Positions 8,141 through 12,386 of a stretch of DNA of 14,104 nucleotides are shown in pieces. Each line of letters begins with the position of its first letter. Position 1 is the stretch's first letter. Both the position numbers and the translations under genes were made by a program. The DNA is from Prevotellaceae bacterium UBA711 (GTDB lineage Bacteria; Bacteroidota; Bacteroidia; Bacteroidales; Bacteroidaceae). The stretch lies in the NCBI GenBank assembly GCA_002297545.1, contig DBLZ01000102.1:1-14104 (forward strand). Reading direction: 5' to 3'. The notes beneath the pieces are model-generated. The model was given only the letters and a program-made list of their open reading frames with translations, had not been told where the DNA came from and ran no database searches.

Positions 8141-8869
8141 ATGAAATACGCACTTGTAACCGGCGGCAGCCGTGGTATCGGCCGCGCCGTATGTGTTAAG
8201 TTGGCCCACATGGGCTACAATGTCCTCATCAACTATGCCGGCAATACTTCCGCAGCCGAGGAGACCCTGCGCCTGGTACGCGAGGCCGGTACCGATGGTG
8301 AGCTTATGAAGTTCGACGTGGCCAATGCCACCGAAACACGTGCCGCCATAGAGGCATGGCAGATGGCTCATGAGGATGAATACATAGAGATCTTGGTGAA
8401 CAATGCCGGCATACGCAGGGACAACATCATGGGCCTGATGCCGGCCGAGGATTGGACCGCCGTGCTCGGCGTCACGCTCAACGGCTTCTACAACGTCACC
8501 CAGCCTCTGCTCATGTCCATGCAATTCCACAAGTTTGGCCGCATTGTCAACATGGCCAGCGTCAGCGGCATCATGGGTATGCAGGGGCAGACCAATTACT
8601 CCGCTGCCAAAGGTGGCTTGATTGCCGCCACCAAGGCTTTGGCCAAGGAGGTTGCCAAGAAGAACATTACCTGCAATGCCATCGCTCCAGGCTTCATTAA
8701 GACCGACATGGTGGAGGGGCTGGATGAGGCCAGCCTGAAGAAGACCATCCCCGCCAATCGTTTCGGCACACCCGAAGAGGTGGCAGAGTGTGTGGCATTC
8801 CTCTGCAGCCCACAGGCAGGCTACATTACGGGCAATGTCATTTCCATCAACGGAGGCCTCTACACCTGA
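8141..8869 (+). CDS. fabG: FabG-type 3-oxoacyl-ACP reductase (SDR)
   Basis: This 242-aa classical short-chain dehydrogenase has all expected motifs: the NADP-binding TGGSRGIG (residues 7-14), NNAG (87-90), Asn114, catalytic Ser140, and YSAAK with Tyr153 and Lys157. The C-terminal GNVISINGG segment is typical of FabG. It should reduce 3-oxoacyl-ACP to 3-hydroxyacyl-ACP with NADPH, feeding the two dehydratases upstream. I start at the ATG at 8141, since the longer frame from 8075 would overlap the preceding gene by 37 nt and add 22 residues before the Rossmann strand. Because it sits inside the pigment run with a dedicated KS, ACP and DH pair, it is probably the pathway's own ketoreductase and not the housekeeping FabG. 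Another fabG copy elsewhere in the genome would support this. Confidence 0.92.
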   Translation: MKYALVTGGSRGIGRAVCVKLAHMGYNVLINYAGNTSAAEETLRLVREAGTDGELMKFDVANATETRAAIEAWQMAHEDEYIEILVNNAGIRRDNIMGLMPAEDWTAVLGVTLNGFYNVTQPLLMSMQFHKFGRIVNMASVSGIMGMQGQTNYSAAKGGLIAATKALAKEVAKKNITCNAIAPGFIKTDMVEGLDEASLKKTIPANRFGTPEEVAECVAFLCSPQAGYITGNVISINGGLYT

Positions 8870-8919
8870 TGAACATGTCTGCAAGGCTGTCATTACTGAC
8901 TTAATATATTATAATGTAT

Positions 8920-9504
8920 ATGACCAAGAAGCTATACACATTCTTACTGCTTGGTGCCCTGTCCATGTCCGCTATTGCCCAGACTGCCGATTTCCAAAAG
9001 GCGGTTTCACGCTTCAAGGGTGCCACACGTGTCACGGCCGTGGCCACGCGTGTCAACCACAAGGCTGCTGTGGCCAAGGACGACAAGGTGACTGGCACCA
9101 TGACCATTACTTCGCCCAACAAGATGAACATCTCCGTGGCCGGAGGCAAGGAGCAACTTGACATGAACGGCAACGACTTCTCCATGGTGATGCATGGCAA
9201 CACGCACAAGACCAACAGCAGGAAGGACAATCAGTTTGTGGCCTTCCAGGCTGTGCTCACGGCCATCATCACCGGTGACTATGCTGGTATCGACCAGGTG
9301 TCAGGAGTCAGCATGACCGAGGCGGACGGCATAGTCTCCATCACCATGGACCCCACCGTAGGGCAGGCACAGAAGAAGCGCATGATGTTCACCTCCTTCG
9401 TCATCACCTTGGATGTTAAGAAAGGTGAGATACGTACCTTGCGCATGAACGGTCGTGGCAAGAATTACACCGAGTATGCTTTCAGCGGCTTTGTATTCAA
9501 GTGA
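8920..9504 (+). CDS. LolA-like periplasmic outer-membrane carrier protein
   Basis: This protein of about 194 aa has a signal peptide (MTKKLYTFLLLGALSMSAIA, probable cleavage before Gln21). It is followed by a beta-rich LolA/LolB-like half-barrel pattern with the usual run of short strands (GTMTITSPNKMNISV, then NGNDFSMVMHG) and a basic, strand-rich C-terminus. LolA-family proteins bind lipophilic cargo in the periplasm, and a LolA-like member is a regular part of aryl-polyene clusters. Here it may take pigment from the MMPL exporter to the outer membrane. An ATG two codons upstream (8914) is an equal alternative start; I prefer 8920 because MTKK gives a cleaner signal-peptide N-terminus. Its stop overlaps a GTG of the thioesterase frame. 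The cargo is inferred. Confidence 0.82.
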   Translation: MTKKLYTFLLLGALSMSAIAQTADFQKAVSRFKGATRVTAVATRVNHKAAVAKDDKVTGTMTITSPNKMNISVAGGKEQLDMNGNDFSMVMHGNTHKTNSRKDNQFVAFQAVLTAIITGDYAGIDQVSGVSMTEADGIVSITMDPTVGQAQKKRMMFTSFVITLDVKKGEIRTLRMNGRGKNYTEYAFSGFVFK

Positions 9505-9524
9505 CTGACATCCACCTATCTACT

Positions 9525-9956
9525 ATGATGGAGTTGACTGACGTTTGCCGCGTGCCCGTCAAGTTCAGCGAGATAGACTCCATGCGCATAGTGTGGCATG
9601 GCAACTATGTGGTCTACTTCGAGGACGGACGTGAGTCCTTCGGGCGACATTTCCCCGGCATGGGTTATGACGTGATGCAGCAGACAGGCATCTATGCCCC
9701 CATATATGATGTCCACACCCGCCACTACGCATCTTTGCGCATGGGGGATGTGGCCGTCATCCATACAACGTTCGTACCGAGGCGCGGTGCACGGCTGGAC
9801 TACAAGTATCGTGTCTATCGCGAGAGCGATGGAGTGCTATGCTGTGAGGGCGAGACCACGCAGCTGTTCATAGATACCAATGGCGATATGATGCTCCAGT
9901 TGCCCGACTTTGTGGAGGCTTGGAAGGAGAAGTGGCTGAAAGCGGAACGCGATTAG
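9525..9956 (+). CDS. 4HBT/YbgC-type acyl-thioesterase
   Basis: This hotdog thioesterase of 143 aa carries the 4-hydroxybenzoyl-CoA thioesterase signature FSEIDSMRIVWHGNYVVYFE. The Asp in EIDSM is the expected catalytic residue (residue 18 from this start), and WHGNYVVYFEDGRESF is the active-site helix. It likely hydrolyses the acyl-ACP or acyl-CoA thioester, releasing or editing the polyene chain. Thioesterases of this type accompany aryl-polyene clusters. Three starts are possible: GTG at 9501, which overlaps the LolA-like stop by 4 nt, or ATG at 9525 or 9528. I chose an ATG because it begins just before the conserved first strand. It is the last convincing gene of the plus-strand run. Confidence 0.88.
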   Translation: MMELTDVCRVPVKFSEIDSMRIVWHGNYVVYFEDGRESFGRHFPGMGYDVMQQTGIYAPIYDVHTRHYASLRMGDVAVIHTTFVPRRGARLDYKYRVYRESDGVLCCEGETTQLFIDTNGDMMLQLPDFVEAWKEKWLKAERD

Positions 9957-10012
9957 CACTATGCTCTATCTGCGATAGCAGCACAAGACTGAACTACACA
10001 TCTTTCGCGCTA

Positions 10013-10192
10013 ATGAAAAAGTACATTTCTTTCGGGGCCGCGCTGGCGGCACTGACTGCATTTTGGGACACCCTCACTTGTTTGCCGGTTCCTCGGCTGG
10101 TGGCTTTACCTACGTCAGCGTGTGACGTTGCCTGTGAGGCTGGAGGACATTATGTCGCGTGCGTCCCTCAAGCTGCTTATGTCCTGCCATAG
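10013..10192 (+). CDS. Possible small secreted protein or remnant of a truncated gene
   Basis: A 59-aa frame begins with a good signal-peptide-like sequence (MKKYISFGAALAALTAF), 56 nt downstream of the thioesterase stop. The remainder (WDTLTCLPVPRLVALPTSA and on) resembles no family I know. It runs 78 nt into the 3' end of the minus-strand gene at 10115, which suggests that the part after about 10075 is not real coding sequence. It may be the surviving start of a gene whose body was lost when the region was rearranged, or it may be chance. I see no catalytic or structural motif. Treat it as doubtful. Confidence 0.25.
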   Translation: MKKYISFGAALAALTAFWDTLTCLPVPRLVALPTSACDVACEAGGHYVACVPQAAYVLP

Positions 10193-10600
10193 GCTGGTGG
10201 CTATGAGTATGCCGGCGAGGGCTATGATGCTGAAGATTAGGCAGGCGAATAGATGGCTGTATTCGTTGATGATGCGTAGCAGAACGAACTGTGTCTCCAC
10301 TGCGGTGGAGGGCATGGATGCGTCGCCAGACATCAGTATGGCATACAGCATGCCTCCCACGACCAGTCCGCCGCCGAAGGCGCAGAGCATGGCACGGCGC
10401 GAGCGGTTCTGTTCCCTGGCCTGCAGTTGTCTGACGTATTCTATTGCATCCATGCGGGTCTGCAGTTGGTTCATGAAGTCTTTGCCGCTCTTCATTTCGG
10501 GACGGAAACCATCGAAGAGCTGGTGGAGCGTTCTGTCGCAGTTCTCTTCCTCCATCATGATCAAGTCCTTTTGGTCAAGGTCATTATACTTCTCCTTCAT
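10115..10600 (-). CDS. Two-TM membrane protein, putative anti-sigma partner
   Basis: This 161-aa protein has an acidic cytoplasmic N-terminus of about 68 residues (MKEKYNDLDQ, then EEENCDRTLHQLFDGFRPEM) and a basic stretch REQNRSRRA. Two membrane segments follow, at about 70-90 and 116-138, and the C-terminal tail is short. Its start codon overlaps the sigma-factor stop in an ATGA tetranucleotide, the usual arrangement for an ECF sigma factor and its regulator. It has no FecR domain, zinc-binding ASD motif or RskA signature, so the anti-sigma role is inferred only from gene order and topology. The ATG at 10600 is preferred over the in-frame upstream ATG near 10672, which would lie inside the sigma-factor gene. 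Confidence 0.8.
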   Translation of the reverse strand: MKEKYNDLDQKDLIMMEEENCDRTLHQLFDGFRPEMKSGKDFMNQLQTRMDAIEYVRQLQAREQNRSRRAMLCAFGGGLVVGGMLYAILMSGDASMPSTAVETQFVLLRIINEYSHLFACLIFSIIALAGILIATSLWQDISSLRDARDIMSSSLTGNVTR

Positions 10601-11079
10601 TGTCGTGTCATTTTTGTTTTCAGGTGGTCGCGTCCGCGCGACAATTGTTTCTTCACTGCATCCTCGCTGCACTCCATGATGTGGCTTATTTCGCGGACGT
10701 TGTAGCCGTTGATATAGAAGAGCAACAGGGCGGTGCGTTCCTTTGGTGGCAGGGTGGCCAGGGCGAGGTATAGTTCCTGGTAGCGAAATGCCTGGTCGGC
10801 TTCACGGGCGGGGTCGCATTGTTGCACGGCCTGTTCCAAGGGTTGTGTGCGTTTAGAGATGCGACTGCGGTCCAGGAAAGTGCGATAGGCTATGCGGCAG
10901 ATCCATGCGGAGAAGCGGCCTGTGTCGGAGTTGGTCTCTGAGGAGAGGTAGGCCTTGATGAGGCTTTCCTGCGCTATGTCGTCAGCCTCGTCGGCGTTGC
11001 CACAGCAGAGAGCCAGCAGGAAGCGCCTAAGGTTCTCCTGACTGGCCTGTACCTGTATAGTAAACTCCTCTCTGCTCAT
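10597..11079 (-). CDS. ECF-type RNA polymerase sigma factor
   Basis: This 160-aa protein has only sigma regions 2 and 4, as expected for the extracytoplasmic-function group. Region 2 (about 10-75) contains EADDIAQESLIKAYL and FSAWICRIAYRTFLDRSR. Region 4 (about 102-155) contains LPPKERTALLLFYINGYNVREIS with the helix-turn-helix ending in EDAVKKQLSRGRDHLK. It would direct RNA polymerase to a small regulon in response to an envelope or other signal. It starts 3 nt after the stop of the upstream membrane-protein gene and overlaps the downstream two-TM gene by 4 nt, so the three form one operon. No susC/susD or fecR gene is near, so it is not the common polysaccharide-utilisation type. Its target promoters are unknown. 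Confidence 0.94.
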   Translation of the reverse strand: MSREEFTIQVQASQENLRRFLLALCCGNADEADDIAQESLIKAYLSSETNSDTGRFSAWICRIAYRTFLDRSRISKRTQPLEQAVQQCDPAREADQAFRYQELYLALATLPPKERTALLLFYINGYNVREISHIMECSEDAVKKQLSRGRDHLKTKMTRQ

Positions 11080-11082
11080 GCT

Positions 11083-11565
11083 TTACGCTTCCAACTTGGC
11101 TTTTGCTTTCATTTCCGCTTCCTCAGTCTCAATTTCCAACTCGCGCTTCATCATTTTCTTGCCAATGACGAATGCAATGATAAGGGCAATTCCCATGAAA
11201 GCACATGCGCTGCCATAAAGTATGTAATCTCCGCCTATATAGCCATTATCTACACGGTATATCATCCACAGATCGTATCCAATTAAAGAAAGGCCTAATC
11301 CTATGAGTATGCATCCTGTCAGTAATGAAGATACCATTTTTTGTTTCAAGTTTCTTGGTTGTGGGTTGAGCTGCTCTACGAGCTTGGTAATGTCTACCTG
11401 GCTGTTGTTCTCTATGGCCAACTTGATTAACTCGCTGCGGCGGTTGGTTTCGTTCATGTGGCTTCTGAAGAATAGCCATACGATACTGACTGGCAATCCG
11501 ACACAGATGGCAAAGGGGAGAAGGGCATCTTCAAAGATGCTGGCTAACATTTCTGCTACGTTCAT
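11083..11565 (-). CDS. DUF6249-type membrane protein
   Basis: This 160-aa protein has three predicted membrane segments, at about 13-33, 79-98 and 115-135. A soluble loop lies between the first two (NETNRRSELIKLAIENNSQ, then ITKLVEQLNP), and the C-terminal tail is highly charged (KKMMKRELEIETEEAEMKAK). The pattern fits the DUF6249 family of Bacteroidota, often found beside ECF sigma genes; I make this match from memory and at moderate certainty. It is the first gene of the sigma operon, 3 nt before the sigma start. It might sense a membrane state or act as a second regulator. No enzymatic motif is visible. It starts at the ATG at 11565, after an A/T-rich leader. Confidence 0.78.
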   Translation of the reverse strand: MNVAEMLASIFEDALLPFAICVGLPVSIVWLFFRSHMNETNRRSELIKLAIENNSQVDITKLVEQLNPQPRNLKQKMVSSLLTGCILIGLGLSLIGYDLWMIYRVDNGYIGGDYILYGSACAFMGIALIIAFVIGKKMMKRELEIETEEAEMKAKAKLEA

Positions 11566-11619
11566 AATAATAAGTTTTATAGGGTTGATGACTTGTGTTC
11601 TTGAGCCTGCTCATATACA

Positions 11620-11648
11620 TAACGCAGACATGGGGCAAAAGGTGACAC
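11620..11648 (-). promoter_or_regulatory. Candidate ECF-type (autoregulatory) promoter of the sigma operon
   Basis: Read on the minus strand, GTGTCACC (11648-11641) is followed after 11 nt by GTCTGCGTTA (11629-11620), about 55 nt upstream of the first operon gene. GTTACC, a near copy of GTCACC, sits 13 nt further upstream (11659-11654), giving a GTYACC direct repeat. ECF promoters often have an AAC/ACC-type -35 element and a CGT/GTC-type -10 element, so this could be where the sigma factor drives its own operon. No TAnnTTTG housekeeping -7 element was seen nearby. This is inference from pattern and position only. Confidence 0.35.
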
Positions 11649-11732
11649 CGTAGGGTAACTTTTTTGTATCGTATCGGGAGCCGGGGTGTTTCCGCGTGGT
11701 GATGGAACACGTGCCTCATGGTCATTAAAACG

Positions 11733-11770
11733 AAAGAACTGGTTTATGCAATTGAATAAACCAGTTCTTT
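11733..11770. repeat. 38-bp near-perfect inverted repeat
   Basis: The arms AAAGAACTGGTTTAT (11733-11747) and ATAAACCAGTTCTTT (11756-11770) are exact reverse complements of 15 nt. The intervening 8 nt is also symmetric apart from one pair (G11748/A11755). As RNA it would form a long stable hairpin in either direction; as DNA it is a candidate dimer-binding or cruciform site. It arises because repeat copies 1 and 2 carry complementary core variants. Confidence 0.85.
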
Positions 11771-11821
11771 GTGTTGAACAAACCGGTTCTTGTAACAGAA
11801 TAAACCGGTTTACTCTGCAGA
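11734..11821. repeat. Four tandem copies of a 22-bp unit with palindromic AACCGGTT-like cores
   Basis: The copies are 11734-11755, 11756-11777, 11778-11799 and 11800-11821. The cores AACTGGTT, AACCAGTT, AACCGGTT and AACCGGTT begin at 11737, 11759, 11781 and 11803, exactly 22 nt apart. The 3' half of each unit is also partly shared (most copies end in GA after a variable A/T-rich stretch). Copies 1 and 2 together form a 38-bp inverted repeat (11733-11770) with only one mismatched pair and a CAATTG centre. The period is close to two helical turns, so the cores would lie on one face of the DNA. This could be an operator array or a dispersed intergenic repeat; I cannot tell which. Confidence 0.85.
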
Positions 11822-11898
11822 GATGCTACAAGTTGCGCCACTGTGCTCCACGAAGCGTATGCTTGGCCATCGTGGGGACTTATGGTTAAAGCGGGATT

Positions 11899-11929
11899 AT
11901 GGGCACTTTAAGGTGGTATGTGTGCCCAT
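11899..11929 (-). terminator. Inverted repeat just after dtd, possible terminator
   Basis: ATGGGCAC (11899-11906) and GTGCCCAT (11922-11929) are exact 8-nt arms around a 15-nt loop, beginning 4 nt after the dtd stop. Position favours a transcription end signal. There is no T-run after it on the minus strand, so it would be a weak or factor-dependent terminator at best. Confidence 0.3.
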
Positions 11930-11933
11930 TTCC

Positions 11934-12386
11934 TTACTCCGGATTCTTGGAGTCCATGACGATGGTCACGGGACCGTCGTTGCAAAGGCTCACCTGCATG
12001 TCTGCACCGAAGCATCCGGTGGATACGGGACGGCCGAGGGTCTCGGCGAGTTGATGCACGAAGTACTCGTAGAGCGGTATGGCTGTCTCCGGACGGGCGG
12101 CACGGATGTAGGACGGGCGGTTGCCCTTGCGATACGAGGCCATCAGCGTGAACTGGCTCACTACCAGAGCCTCGCCCCCGGTGTCCAGGATGCTGAGGTT
12201 CATCACTCCGTCTGCATCGTCGAATATGCGCAGGCGCGAAATTTTGCCCACAAGCCAGTCGGCGTCGTCGTGGGTATCTTCGGGGGCGATGCCTAAAAGC
12301 AACATCATTCCGCGGCCTATGCTGCCCACCGTTTTGCCATCGATGGTGACGGAGGCCGAGGAGACACGTTGTATTACTGTACGCAT
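11934..12386 (-). CDS. dtd: D-aminoacyl-tRNA deacylase (D-Tyr-tRNA deacylase)
   Basis: This 150-aa protein matches the usual DTD length and has both family signatures: SQFTL (residues 77-81) and the C-terminal GADMQVSLCNDGPVTI with the Gly138-Pro139 motif, which as a cis-peptide excludes L-amino acids. NRPSY (89-93) is also typical. DTD is a cytoplasmic homodimer that hydrolyses D-amino acids, and glycine mischarged on tRNA(Ala), from tRNA. The ATG at 12386 gives the canonical N-terminus MRTVIQRVSSASV; the longer frame upstream is only read-through of the protease gene's sequence in another frame. The start overlaps the end of the S41 peptidase gene by 13 nt, so the two are probably co-transcribed. 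Confidence 0.97.
   Translation of the reverse strand: MRTVIQRVSSASVTIDGKTVGSIGRGMMLLLGIAPEDTHDDADWLVGKISRLRIFDDADGVMNLSILDTGGEALVVSQFTLMASYRKGNRPSYIRAARPETAIPLYEYFVHQLAETLGRPVSTGCFGADMQVSLCNDGPVTIVMDSKNPE

Larger units (their letters stand above)
11566..11933. other. 368-nt intergenic region between the sigma operon and dtd
   Basis: No credible gene was found in this stretch. From left to right it holds the sigma-operon leader (11566-11619), a possible promoter (11620-11659), an unassigned stretch with a run of six T on the plus strand (11660-11733), the 22-bp repeat array (11734-11821), an unassigned stretch (11822-11898), and an inverted repeat just after the dtd stop (11899-11929). A 67-codon plus-strand frame crosses the repeats but has no coding character. 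Confidence 0.8.

Noticed and set aside
9966..9978. CTATC-TGC-GATAG hairpin after the thioesterase as a terminator
   Set aside because: A 5-bp stem with a 3-nt loop and no following T-run is too weak to support.
10122..10679. 185-codon plus-strand frame
   Set aside because: It is antisense to the putative anti-sigma gene and the end of the sigma gene. The minus-strand genes have coherent topology and an ATGA overlap, while the plus frame is Ser/Met-rich without motifs.
11734..11821. CRISPR array
   Set aside because: The units are directly adjacent at a 22-nt period with no unique spacers, and no cas genes are present.
11686..11889. 67-codon frame across the 22-bp repeats
   Set aside because: The repeat unit is not a multiple of three, the translation is not periodic or family-like, and the array is better explained as non-coding.
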